Shown one piece after another: positions 1 through 7,505 of a stretch of 35,753 bases of DNA. The position numbers were made by a program, and so were the translations under genes. This DNA is from an uncultured Atopobium sp. (GTDB taxonomy: Bacteria > Actinomycetota > Coriobacteriia > Coriobacteriales > Atopobiaceae). Where the stretch lies: the NCBI GenBank assembly GCA_937997345.1, contig CALKTD010000003.1, positions 1 through 35,753 on the forward strand. The letters are read 5' to 3'. The notes below the pieces were generated by a model, which worked only from the letters and a program-made list of their open reading frames with translations, made no database searches and had not been told where the DNA came from. Positions within the stretch are counted from its first letter, which is position 1; each line of letters begins with the position of its first letter.

Positions 1-103
1 GGAAGCGTTTTCCCATGTAGCCCATCTCTTTTTCGAACTCGAGACAAGCATTTTTGCCCTGAACGTACTTCAGTGGCTCACGCATTGCGCGTAGCATTTT
101 CAT
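1..103 (-). CDS. Glycerol dehydrogenase-like protein, N-terminal fragment (cut by window edge)
   Basis: Only the first 34 codons are inside the window. The ATG is at 103 on the minus strand and has a purine-rich ribosome binding site (AGGGG) just upstream. The visible peptide includes the string EPLKYVQGKNACLEF, which resembles the start of GldA-type iron/zinc-containing alcohol dehydrogenases (the usual pattern is a P-S-K-Y-x-Q-G-x-x-A-L run leading into the NAD-binding half). That family oxidises glycerol to dihydroxyacetone with NAD+. The gene diverges from the flavodiiron gene. The call rests on this short segment alone, so the exact substrate is open. Confidence 0.5.
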   Translation of the reverse strand, partial: MKMLRAMREPLKYVQGKNACLEFEKEMGYMGKRF

Positions 104-183
104 AGGTTCCCCTCTCCGGATACGTTTTAGACCTATGTAATTTATGGTAACACTGTCAAAAGAACATAACAGCAAGGAAAATA

Positions 184-242
184 TTTAGATTCCAGCAAAG
201 TGAAAATCTAGATTCCAGCAAAAAAGAATTTAGATTCGGACA
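184..242. repeat. Three direct repeats in a divergent promoter region
   Basis: A roughly 14-16-bp unit occurs three times at 184-199 (TTTAGATTCCAGCAAA), 207-222 (first T changed, otherwise nearly the same) and 229-242 (last bases diverged), with a 22-23-bp period. The repeats lie between the divergent starts of the dehydrogenase-like gene and the flavodiiron gene. Spacing near two helical turns suggests binding sites for one regulator on one DNA face; this is inference. Confidence 0.55.
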
Positions 243-335
243 ACTTCTGGAAAGTTTACGTGAACATACACTCACCAGCCGGCAAATGATATTCTTGTAG
301 TGTCAAATTTTCGCACTGTGGTCTTTGGAGGACAC

Positions 336-1538
336 ATGCTTAGTTCTGTCGAAATCAAACCCGATGTCTACTTTGTAGGCGCCCTTGACTGGAACGCTCG
401 CGAGTTCCACGGCTACACCACTGAGCAGGGCATCACCTACAATGCATACCTTATCCTGGACGAGAAGGTCACGCTCATTGACACCGTCAAGCGCCCATTC
501 TCCGAGGAGCTGGTCGAGCGCATTAAGAGCATCATCGATCCAGCAAAGATTGACGTTCTGATCTGCAACCACATTGAGATGGACCACTCCGGCAGCGTTC
601 CTCGCATTCTGGAGCTCGCGCCAAACGCCGAGGTCTACGCAAGCGCACCTCAGGGCGTTAAGGAGCTCAAGGCTTTCTATGGCGAGAATATCAACGTCAA
701 CGGCGTAAAGACGGGCGATACGCTCAACATTGGTAAGCGCACCCTGACCTTTGTGCAGACCCCAATGGTCCATTGGCCAGACAACATGGTCACGTACTCT
801 GGCTACGATAAGATTCTCTTCTCCAACGATGCATTTGGTCAGCACTACGCATCAAGCACCCGCTTTGAGGACGAGTCCGACTACTGCGAGGTTATGAAGC
901 AGGCTCGCAAGTACTATGCAAACATCGTTCTGCCTTACGGTCGTCAGGCTGACTCTGCTGTTACCGCAGTTAAGGGCATTGGTCTGGAGAACATCGATAT
1001 TATCGCCCCAGCTCACGGTGTTGCATGGCGCTCCCACATTGCCGACATCATCTCCAAGTACGAGGAGTGGACTACCGGCAAGCTTGAGGAGAAAGCCCTG
1101 GTTGTGTACGACTCCATGTGGGGTTCAACCGACAAGATGGCTCATGCTCTCCTGGACGGTTTTCTGGCTGAAGGCATTCCTGCCCAGCTCATCGACCTCA
1201 AAGAGACTCACATCTCCAACGTCATGTATCACTTCTTGGATTCCAAGTATGTCTGCGTTGGTTCGCCTACGCTGAACTCTAAGTTCCTGCCTACCGTTTC
1301 TTCCTTCCTGACCTATATGAGCGGTCTTTCTCCAAAGAATGACCACCGTATTGGCTTTGCGTTTGGCTCTTACGGCTGGGCTCCACTTGGACCAAAGATG
1401 GTCCAGGCCGAGCTTGAGGCAGCAGAGTTTACTATGCCACTGCCTGTTCACGCTATCGGTTGGCTTCCTTCCGACGAGGACCTGGATGCCGTTCGTGCGC
1501 AGGTCAAGGACCTGGTCGAGGCTGGCAAGCAGCTCTAA
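336..1538 (+). CDS. fprA: A-type flavoprotein (flavodiiron oxygen/nitric oxide reductase)
   Basis: This 400-residue soluble protein has the two domains of class A flavodiiron proteins. The N-terminal metallo-beta-lactamase fold (about residues 1-250) shows the di-iron signature HIEMDH followed by further ligands in MVHWPDN, SNDAFGQH and PAHG. The C-terminal flavodoxin domain (about 255-400) starts at KALVVYDSMWGSTDKMA, the FMN phosphate loop. The family reduces O2 to water, or NO to N2O, in anaerobes and so protects against oxidative or nitrosative stress. I chose the ATG at 336 because GGAGGA precedes it; a GTG at 300 would extend the frame but has no ribosome binding site. The gene stands alone, with repeats upstream and a strong terminator downstream. 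Whether O2 or NO is preferred cannot be told from sequence. Confidence 0.93.
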   Translation: MLSSVEIKPDVYFVGALDWNAREFHGYTTEQGITYNAYLILDEKVTLIDTVKRPFSEELVERIKSIIDPAKIDVLICNHIEMDHSGSVPRILELAPNAEVYASAPQGVKELKAFYGENINVNGVKTGDTLNIGKRTLTFVQTPMVHWPDNMVTYSGYDKILFSNDAFGQHYASSTRFEDESDYCEVMKQARKYYANIVLPYGRQADSAVTAVKGIGLENIDIIAPAHGVAWRSHIADIISKYEEWTTGKLEEKALVVYDSMWGSTDKMAHALLDGFLAEGIPAQLIDLKETHISNVMYHFLDSKYVCVGSPTLNSKFLPTVSSFLTYMSGLSPKNDHRIGFAFGSYGWAPLGPKMVQAELEAAEFTMPLPVHAIGWLPSDEDLDAVRAQVKDLVEAGKQL

Positions 1539-1558
1539 TCTAGCGGTATATTGAGCAA

Positions 1559-1593
1559 GACCCCCACATTCATACTGAATGTGGGGGTCTTTT
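1559..1593 (+). terminator. Rho-independent terminator of the flavodiiron gene
   Basis: A perfect 14-bp stem (arms 1559-1572 and 1576-1589) encloses a three-base loop and is followed by a short T run, 20 bases after the stop codon. Confidence 0.92.
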
Positions 1594-1632
1594 GCTGTAG
1601 GGGGGGAGTTAAGCGGGTAAGAATGATGCAAA

Positions 1633-1687
1633 TGACCCTGAAGTGACCCCGGAGTGACTCCGAAATGACTCCGAAGTGACCTCGAAG
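1633..1687. repeat. Five tandem 11-bp repeats
   Basis: Five head-to-tail copies of an 11-bp unit with consensus TGACYCCGAAG occupy 1633-1643, 1644-1654, 1655-1665, 1666-1676 and 1677-1687. Copies differ at one to three positions. No gene covers them. They end two bases before the inverted-repeat element at 1689. Confidence 0.85.
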
Positions 1688-1688
1688 T

Positions 1689-1836
1689 GGTAAAAAATGC
1701 GTTTAGTTGGAGAATACAAGTTTCTGTATATAGCGTTTGTCCTGATAAAAATTTTCAGTGCGGTAAAAAATCGTCTTAGTTGGAGTTATTTTGGCAATTT
1801 TTTAATTTTCAACTCCAACTAAACGCATTTTTTACC
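1689..1836. repeat. 148-bp element with 24-bp perfect terminal inverted repeats and an internal copy
   Basis: The segment begins with a 24-base sequence starting GGTAAAAAATGCGTTTAG and ends with its exact reverse complement at 1813-1836. A third, slightly diverged copy in direct orientation lies at 1763-1786 and can pair with the right end as a long hairpin. There is no coding frame inside. The form resembles a small non-autonomous mobile element or a palindromic extragenic repeat, but no target-site duplication is obvious at the borders. Confidence 0.7.
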
Positions 1837-2040
1837 GTTTTGGGTACATAATTTTAGGCGTGAAATTTACGTATTCATGACAATGAATTAATTGGGCGAG
1901 TTATTCAGAATTCTGCATCAAATATTGAGAACTGCTTGTTAGTCAGAATTAACGCAGAAAAATAGAGAAGCATGACATTAAAATTGCGGTTTGAACCGTA
2001 GAAAAGCGATTTGCGTCGCGGGAAAAGCGTGCTGCTTGTA

Positions 2041-2109
2041 TAGTTGACGCTATCACGCCGTGTGTCCGTCGGCCACACCGTGTAACTCGCGCTTAGTTGA
2101 CGCTATCAC
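2041..2109. repeat. Pair of 16-bp direct repeats
   Basis: The sequence TAGTTGACGCTATCAC occurs exactly at 2041-2056 and again at 2094-2109, with GC-rich DNA between. The rest of the gene-free stretch from 1840 to 2243 shows nothing else I can assign. Confidence 0.6.
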
Positions 2110-2243
2110 CTCGCGAAGTTGTCCGCGCCATCGCGTCTCGCGACTGACATTTCATGGCGAGACTGTGTCAAATTCTTGCAGACCACAAGGTAGAGCACGT
2201 TAGAGTACAATGGTCTGTACAAAAAGTTACTTCGAAGAGGTAG

Positions 2244-3602
2244 GTGCCCATACATTCGATGGACATTGCGTTAAGTATTGGAATAACTCTGCTGCTTACC
2301 CTGGTAAACGGCTTCTTTTCTGCGGCCGAGATGGCTATTGTCAGCTCTCATCGCGCGGCGCTTGAGGCAGACGTAGACGAGGGCGATCCAAGAGCCCTTG
2401 CCGTCATTGATATTACTACTGATCGTGGATATTTTCTTGCAACAATTCAGGTTGCAATTACCTTGGTAGGCTTTGCATCTTCGGCATTTGCAGCAACAAG
2501 TCTTTCTGAGCCATTTGGCGCTTGGCTGGTTAGCATCGGAGTCCACGCTGACCTGGCACTTCCTTTGGCTGTCGTGGTTATTACGCTGATTGTTTCCTTC
2601 TTCTCCGTGGTCATCGGCGAGCTGGTTCCAAAGAGCATCGGCCTAGCAAACTCTGAGGCAGTGGCCAAAGCAGTCGTCGGTCCCATGAAGGCGTTCATGC
2701 AGATTGCGCGTCCACTCGTGTTCATCACGTCTGCCTCGGCAAATGCGGTTACCACGCTCATGGGCATTGACACTACCAACGACCATCAAGAGGTCACCGA
2801 GGAAGAGCTCCGCTACATTGTCAAGGATTCCGAGGACCTCTCTGAAGAAGAAAAATCCATGATTCACGAGGTCATTGAGATGGGTGACACCGTTGTCCGC
2901 GAGGTTATGGTCCCGCGCGTTGATATGACCGCCATGGAAGACACCGCAACTATCAGCGAGGTCCTGCGCGTCATGCGCCAAACAGGTTTCTCGCGCATCC
3001 CTATCTACCACGAGAATATCGACCGCATCGTGGGCATTGCTCACATCAAAGATTTGTTGGAGCCAGCGCTTGACCAGCACGCTAGTGACGAGAAGATCGC
3101 GCGCTTCGTACGTTCTGCTGACTACGTACCCGATACCAAAGACATCATTCCCCTGCTCACTGAGATGCAGACAAGCCGCGATCAGATGGTCATTGTTGTT
3201 GACGAGTACGGCGGAACTGCGGGTGTCATTACCGTTGAGGACATCGTTGAGGAGATTGTCGGCGAGATTGAGGATGAGTTTGATCCGGACAACAAGTACC
3301 TGACGCAGCTCTCTGATAGAGAGTGGCTGGTAGATGGTCGTTTCTCGCTCAATGATGCGGATGAACTTGGATGGCCGGTGGGGGAGTCCGAGGAGTATGA
3401 GACTATCGCGGGCTTTGTGTTGGATTTAGCTGGTCATCTGCCGCGTCCGGGCGAGGTGTTTGAGAAGGATGGCTACGTGTTCCGTGTGCAGTCGATGCGT
3501 CGCCGTCGCCTTTCTTTGCTTCGTGTAATTGCACTAGAACCACAGGTAGACGGTGAATCTGAGCCAGCTGGCGAAAACCCCAACACATCAGAAAATGAAT
3601 AA
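2244..3602 (+). CDS. CNNM/CorC-type membrane protein with CBS domains (hemolysin family)
   Basis: The 452-residue frame has the standard three-part build: an N-terminal CNNM (DUF21) membrane domain of about 195 residues starting NGFFSAAEMAIVSS, a pair of CBS nucleotide-binding domains (about 210-335, with VMVPRVDMTAM and DEYGGTAGVITVEDIVEEIVGEI), and a C-terminal CorC_HlyC transporter-associated domain (about 345-430). Family members are linked to Mg2+/Co2+ export; the hemolysin name is historical. The start is uncertain. GTG 2244 has GAGG very close upstream, while ATG 2259 gives the more usual short N-terminus (MDIALSIG) but has a distant ribosome binding site. The next gene follows after 46 bp without a terminator, so the two are probably cotranscribed. 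Confidence 0.88.
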   Translation: MPIHSMDIALSIGITLLLTLVNGFFSAAEMAIVSSHRAALEADVDEGDPRALAVIDITTDRGYFLATIQVAITLVGFASSAFAATSLSEPFGAWLVSIGVHADLALPLAVVVITLIVSFFSVVIGELVPKSIGLANSEAVAKAVVGPMKAFMQIARPLVFITSASANAVTTLMGIDTTNDHQEVTEEELRYIVKDSEDLSEEEKSMIHEVIEMGDTVVREVMVPRVDMTAMEDTATISEVLRVMRQTGFSRIPIYHENIDRIVGIAHIKDLLEPALDQHASDEKIARFVRSADYVPDTKDIIPLLTEMQTSRDQMVIVVDEYGGTAGVITVEDIVEEIVGEIEDEFDPDNKYLTQLSDREWLVDGRFSLNDADELGWPVGESEEYETIAGFVLDLAGHLPRPGEVFEKDGYVFRVQSMRRRRLSLLRVIALEPQVDGESEPAGENPNTSENE

Positions 3603-3648
3603 CTAAAAGAATGATTACAATAGAGTGAACCAATAGAAAGAGGTTGAA

Positions 3649-4464
3649 ATGGCGCAGTTGATTTCTATCAAAAAAGTTGTGGTAGGACCTAAAAACTTGA
3701 CCGCTACCGTTGAGTTTTCGGTAAAAGCGCCACGTTTGACCTCGGAAAATGCTGAGGCAACCGAGCGCGTACTTGAGCTTTTGCCAGGTCTTTCCGAGCA
3801 CCTGTGCTTGGGTGACGCCGACGCTCGCTTTGGCCTTGTTGCCAAAGACACCGAGGTAGCGCACCTGCTTGAGCACGTAACCGTCGAGCTCCTGGCCCTG
3901 ACCAACCTTGCGGGAGACGTCTCTTCCGGCAAGACTTCCCTGGTAGATTCTCGCCGCGGCCTCTACGAGATCATCCTCGCATGTCCAGACGACGTGCTGG
4001 TTGCAGCCTCGCTTTCCAGCGCTGTATGGCTCCTCAACTGGGCATATGGCAACCAGGAGGACGCCGATCCGGACATCAACGCTATCGTTTCCGGCCTCGT
4101 TGCACTCATTCAGGGCCTTGACGGCGAGAAGACTGATGAGCTCGCAGACTCCGCAGAACCTGAGGTGGACGCTGCGCCCCAGGCAGAGAGCGTAGAAGCA
4201 GAGGATTACGCTGCCGACAACTCCTCCGAGGACGTCGCTGATGCAGCTGCTGCTGATGCAGTTGAGGCTGAGGTTGCTGACGCTGAGGAGAACAACGCCG
4301 AGGTCGCAGGCATCGACGTAGCCAACGAGGACGCGCCCGCCGACGCCGCCGACGAGCTCGCCGATGCAACAGCTGTCGAGGACGCCACCGACGACTCTGA
4401 GGTCACTGACGTCCCAGACGACTGGAACATGATTAACGTTCCTCGTTCAAAGCCCGTTCGATAA
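3649..4464 (+). CDS. Orphan cyanophycin-synthetase N-terminal-like domain with acidic Ala/Asp/Glu tail
   Basis: Residues 1 to about 150 look like the N-terminal domain of cyanophycin synthetase (CphA). Visible hallmarks are LLPGLSEHLC, then HLLEHVTVELLALTNLAG, then GKT and a GLYEIILAC strand, matching the family pattern of LPGLxEHxC, GHxxEHVALELQxLAG, GRT and GVYxVVxEY. The ATP-grasp and Mur-ligase domains that make up most of CphA are absent. Residues from about 160 to 271 form a low-complexity acidic tail rich in Ala, Asp and Glu, ending in a basic SKPVR. The ATG has AGAGG upstream. The gene follows the CBS membrane protein and precedes YtxH and PRC-barrel genes. The fold similarity is my recognition, not a search result, and the function is unknown. 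Confidence 0.6.
   Translation: MAQLISIKKVVVGPKNLTATVEFSVKAPRLTSENAEATERVLELLPGLSEHLCLGDADARFGLVAKDTEVAHLLEHVTVELLALTNLAGDVSSGKTSLVDSRRGLYEIILACPDDVLVAASLSSAVWLLNWAYGNQEDADPDINAIVSGLVALIQGLDGEKTDELADSAEPEVDAAPQAESVEAEDYAADNSSEDVADAAAADAVEAEVADAEENNAEVAGIDVANEDAPADAADELADATAVEDATDDSEVTDVPDDWNMINVPRSKPVR
4123..4132 (+). repeat. Uptake-sequence-like 10-mer GGCGAGAAGA
   Basis: Single exact copy inside the orphan CphA-N gene, read as Gly-Glu-Lys. Confidence 0.75.
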
Positions 4465-4485
4465 ACGCCCTTATTGCGGTATGAT
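4457..4485 (+). promoter_or_regulatory. Possible promoter of the YtxH gene
   Basis: TTCGAT (4457-4462) and TATGAT (4480-4485) are separated by 17 bases and lie about 37 bp before the start codon. The -10 is good and the -35 weak. Confidence 0.3.
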
Positions 4486-4521
4486 TACGTACAGCGTTTT
4501 GCTGTTTAACAGGAGGTACTT

Positions 4522-4983
4522 ATGAGCAAGAAGTCTGCTGGTTTCTTTCTAGGCGCTATTTTTGGTGCTGCTGCTGGCGCTGTAGCTGGTCTTTTCCTAG
4601 CTCCACGTTCCGGCGAGGAGACTCGCGCTTTGGCTGCAGATGCTGTCAATGACGCATGGGATTCCGCGCTTGATTCTTATGAGCGCACATCTAAGGTTGT
4701 GAGCACTAAGATTGACGAGGTCAAGCCTACTGTTGACGCAAAGACCGACGAGCTCCGCGCAAAGGTTGACCTTGCACGTGAGCGCATGGATCAGCTTCGT
4801 GAGTCACTTTCTGACGCTGTGACCTCTGCTTCTAACACTGTCGCAGATGCTGCTGATGTTGTTGCAGATTCTTTTGTTGTTCCAGAACCAACTGCTACAT
4901 CTGCTGAGGCTCAGGCTGTTCGCATTGAGAACGTTGAGTCCCACGAGCAGGAGAACGCTGGCGAGGGCTACCAGGAGGCATAA
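4522..4983 (+). CDS. YtxH domain-containing small membrane-anchored protein
   Basis: This 153-residue protein begins with a glycine/alanine-rich hydrophobic segment (GFFLGAIFGAAAGAVAGLFL) followed directly by APRSGEETR, the hallmark junction of YtxH proteins. The rest is a long predicted helix or coiled coil with regular charged heptads to about residue 115 and an acidic end. Such proteins are thought to be envelope-associated and stress-linked, but no biochemical role is established. The ribosome binding site AGGAGG is strong. A terminator follows, and the neighbouring PRC-barrel gene also has an Ala-rich helical tail. Confidence 0.85.
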   Translation: MSKKSAGFFLGAIFGAAAGAVAGLFLAPRSGEETRALAADAVNDAWDSALDSYERTSKVVSTKIDEVKPTVDAKTDELRAKVDLARERMDQLRESLSDAVTSASNTVADAADVVADSFVVPEPTATSAEAQAVRIENVESHEQENAGEGYQEA

Positions 4984-5004
4984 GCCTCACTTACAAGCAA
5001 TGTG

Positions 5005-5033
5005 ACGGGACGCCTTATGACGTCCCGTTTTTT
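5005..5033 (+). terminator. Rho-independent terminator after the YtxH gene
   Basis: An 8-bp stem ACGGGACG / CGTCCCGT with an 8-base loop is followed by six T residues. Confidence 0.88.
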
Positions 5034-5048
5034 ATAGAGAGGTTTCAC

Positions 5049-6038
5049 GTGAAAACAACCGAGCTCTTAGGCGCAAAGGTCCTTCTCCCCAAAAAGCCTA
5101 CTACAAAGGGCAAGCACGCGGGAGAAGAGCGGTTTTCCAAATTAGGAAAAATCCACAACGTGGTTTTTGCACCCTTCAAACAGGGCCAGCCTTCGCAGGT
5201 AGTGGGCGTGATGATTCAGAAGCCCGATATTGCTGGCATGATTAAGCAGGATGACGCGTTTGTCACGCTGGAGTCTCTGGAGACCATTGAGCAGGGGCTT
5301 TGCGTAAAAGATCCCGAGAATAACGTTGATAAAGCTGCAATCAAACGTCTGAACTTGGACTTTGATACCTGCATTCTATGGCACGGCATGGAAGCTCGCA
5401 CTAAGAGTGGCAAAACCTTAGGTTACGTAAGCGGCGCAGAGTTTGACCAGGTTACCGGCGTGGTATCGGCATTTCTTGTGGGTGACGGCGCTGGATCTGA
5501 GGCGCTGGTAGGTTCGTTTGCCATCAAACCTGAGTGGCTGCTGGGCTACTCCAACGGTGCAATGGTACTCTCTGATGAGGCGGCAGATGCCCAGCTCACT
5601 GGTGGTCTGGCTGCAAAGGCTGGCGAGGGTTATGCGGCCGCTGCTGCAAAGGCTTCCGAGGCTACAGCTAAGGCTGGAAAGGCTGTTGCAGAGGCTACCG
5701 AGAAAGGCGCGTTTGCCCTGGGTAAGACGCTGGCCAAGGCAAAACGAGCTATCGAAGACGCTACCGAGCCCGACGCAGAAGACGATTCCGAGCGTCCAGC
5801 TCCCGTTGCTGCAAAGGATGTTCGCCTCGAGAAGCCATCTGCGGAGGAGCAGGTCGCTGCTGCAGAAAAGGCTGCTTCGGACAAAGCCGCTGCTAGTAAG
5901 CCTACCGCTAAGCCTGCAAGCAAATCATCTACACAGGCCACCGCTAACAAGGCAGCTAAGGGTTTTGGCATGCAGCTTGGCCGCATGGGCAAGATGTTCT
6001 CTGACTTCAAGGACGAGTTTGACAAGGCAAGCAAGTAA
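5049..6038 (+). CDS. PRC-barrel domain protein with Ala/Lys-rich helical tail
   Basis: The 329-residue protein appears to have two PRC-barrel-like units: about residues 1-85 (ELLGAKVLLP, then KLGKIHNVVFAP and VVGVMIQKPD) and about 105-185 (ARTKSGKTLGYVSGAEFDQVTGVVSAFLV). A long alanine, lysine and glutamate-rich region follows (about 190-300), and the end GFGMQLGRMGKMFSDFKDEFDKASK is amphipathic. PRC barrels are small beta domains found in photosynthetic reaction centres and in RNA-metabolism and membrane-linked proteins; the role here is unknown. The GTG start at 5049 is supported by AGAGAGG six bases upstream. A second PRC-barrel region opens the MgtE-like protein at 7506-9392. Confidence 0.75.
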   Translation: MKTTELLGAKVLLPKKPTTKGKHAGEERFSKLGKIHNVVFAPFKQGQPSQVVGVMIQKPDIAGMIKQDDAFVTLESLETIEQGLCVKDPENNVDKAAIKRLNLDFDTCILWHGMEARTKSGKTLGYVSGAEFDQVTGVVSAFLVGDGAGSEALVGSFAIKPEWLLGYSNGAMVLSDEAADAQLTGGLAAKAGEGYAAAAAKASEATAKAGKAVAEATEKGAFALGKTLAKAKRAIEDATEPDAEDDSERPAPVAAKDVRLEKPSAEEQVAAAEKAASDKAAASKPTAKPASKSSTQATANKAAKGFGMQLGRMGKMFSDFKDEFDKASK

Positions 6039-6063
6039 TAAGCCGCAGATAAATACATAAAAC

Positions 6064-6096
6064 AAAGGGCGAGAAGACCGATCTTCTCGCCCTTTT
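6064..6096. terminator. Bidirectional terminator built from an inverted GGCGAGAAGA pair
   Basis: A 14-bp perfect stem (6064-6077 and 6082-6095) with loop CCGA lies between converging genes. Each arm carries the 10-mer GGCGAGAAGA. The flanking A and T runs give U tracts on both strands. Confidence 0.9.
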
Positions 6097-6119
6097 GTGT
6101 TGCAGTTGCGTGACGCTTG

Positions 6120-7505
6120 CTACAAACCCATGGCCTGCAGAATAAACATCACAATGGTCAGGATGATGACAGTGATGATGGTAAACCAGGTCAGTGCGTT
6201 CCAGATGCGACCGTTGGCGTACTTGCCCATGATGTGTTTGTCGGCTGCGATGATAACCATAAAGACAAGCAGAATCGGCAGCAGAATACCGTTGATGACC
6301 TGGGCAGCCATCATGATGCCAAAGAGGCTCATGCCTGGGATCAGAACAACCAGCGCAGAAATGACCAGGACGGTTGTAATAATGCCGTGGTAGACAGGGG
6401 CCTCCTGCCAGCTACGGTCGGCTCCGCGCTCCCAACCAAATGCCTCGCAGATAGCGCTTGCGGTAATGCCTGGTAGAACGCATGCTGCAAGGAAGGACGC
6501 GCCAACCATGCCCAGCGCAAAGAGGGTACTAGCATACTGACCCGCAAGTGGCTCAAGTGCGCGAGCAGCGTCGGCAGCAGAGTCAACAGAGATTCCGCGT
6601 GGGAAGAGGACTGCACCGGTGGTCAGCATAATGAACCAGGTAATGACCTCGGCCAGGATTGCGCCGGCAACATTATCTGCACGCTGTGCAGGAATGTCGC
6701 TGGTATCAAGGTTCTTCTCGACAACATTTGATGCAACCAGGAAGATCATGTACGGACTGATGGTAGTACCAATATTTGCGACCAGCAGGGAAATGTAGGA
6801 TGGGTCGGCAGAAGGCTGAGGAATGATGGTAACGCGCAGAGCTTCTCCCCAGTCTGGCTGAGCCAGTATGCCAGCTACCACGTACGTGACAAAGATGCAG
6901 CTAATTGCCAGCAGAATCTTCTCGATGCGACGGTACGATCCACCAACGGTCAGAAGCCACACCATCAGGGCGCTGATAGGCACCGAGACGTACGTTGGGA
7001 TGCCAAAGAGCTCCATACTGGACGCAATACCTGCGAATTCGGAGAAGGTAACAGCAATGTTGGAGAGCAGCAGCGCGCCCATTGCCAGCGTGGACAGGCG
7101 AATACCAAAGCGCTCGCGCACCAGCGATGCAATGCCTTTACCGGTAACACAGCCCATTCGAGCTGCGGTTTCTTGAACCACGATCAGCAGGAAGCACATA
7201 AGCGGCACGGTCCATAGCTGCGAGTAGCCAAACGTAGCGCCCGCACTGGAGTAGGTTGCAATGCCACCGGCGTCGTTGCCAGCAAATGCGGCGAGAAGAC
7301 CGGGACCCATTGCCATCAAGATGTACTTGAGGCTGTTTTTGTTGACCGGAGCCTTTTGCTTAGGCGCGTGTTTGCCCTGCTCGACAACGCTTCCGTCGCT
7401 CGCAGAAAGCTGGCCAGCCGCGTCTTGCTCTGCAGTGGCGCTCTGCTCTGCAGCAACGTCCTGCTCTACAACTGTGCTCTTCACCTCTGCGTTCTCTTGC
7501 GCCAT
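6120..7505 (-). CDS. NRAMP-related divalent metal (probably Mg2+) transporter
   Basis: The 461-residue protein has a charged 55-residue cytoplasmic N-terminus and about 11 hydrophobic segments of the NRAMP/SLC11 fold. In TM1 the family motif DPGN reads D-A-G-G (within AFAGNDAGGIATYS, Asp78). In TM6 the usual MPH motif is missing and the segment reads NIGTTISPYMIFLVAS. Loss of these residues is typical of NRAMP-related magnesium transporters, a group known in Clostridia and in the coriobacterium Eggerthella. The start codon follows the stop of the MgtE-like gene with no gap (TAA then ATG), so translation is probably coupled. Shared context with an Mg-sensing partner supports Mg2+ as the substrate; Mn2+ or another metal is not excluded. 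Confidence 0.82.
   Translation of the reverse strand: MAQENAEVKSTVVEQDVAAEQSATAEQDAAGQLSASDGSVVEQGKHAPKQKAPVNKNSLKYILMAMGPGLLAAFAGNDAGGIATYSSAGATFGYSQLWTVPLMCFLLIVVQETAARMGCVTGKGIASLVRERFGIRLSTLAMGALLLSNIAVTFSEFAGIASSMELFGIPTYVSVPISALMVWLLTVGGSYRRIEKILLAISCIFVTYVVAGILAQPDWGEALRVTIIPQPSADPSYISLLVANIGTTISPYMIFLVASNVVEKNLDTSDIPAQRADNVAGAILAEVITWFIMLTTGAVLFPRGISVDSAADAARALEPLAGQYASTLFALGMVGASFLAACVLPGITASAICEAFGWERGADRSWQEAPVYHGIITTVLVISALVVLIPGMSLFGIMMAAQVINGILLPILLVFMVIIAADKHIMGKYANGRIWNALTWFTIITVIILTIVMFILQAMGL
7290..7299 (+). repeat. Uptake-sequence-like 10-mer GGCGAGAAGA
   Basis: Single exact copy, antisense to the NRAMP-related gene, which reads it as part of Gly-Leu-Leu-Ala. Confidence 0.75.

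Noticed and set aside
300..335. Upstream GTG start for the flavodiiron gene
   Set aside because: There is no ribosome binding site before it, while ATG 336 has GGAGGA at proper distance and gives the usual N-terminus.
1689..1836. CRISPR-like repeats
   Set aside because: There are only three copies, one inverted, with unequal spacing and no cas genes; this is a palindromic element instead.
4106..4430. Arg-rich and Ser/Ala-rich frames on the minus strand over the acidic tail of the CphA-N-like gene
   Set aside because: They are shadows of the repetitive Asp/Glu/Ala codons of the real gene and have no start signals.
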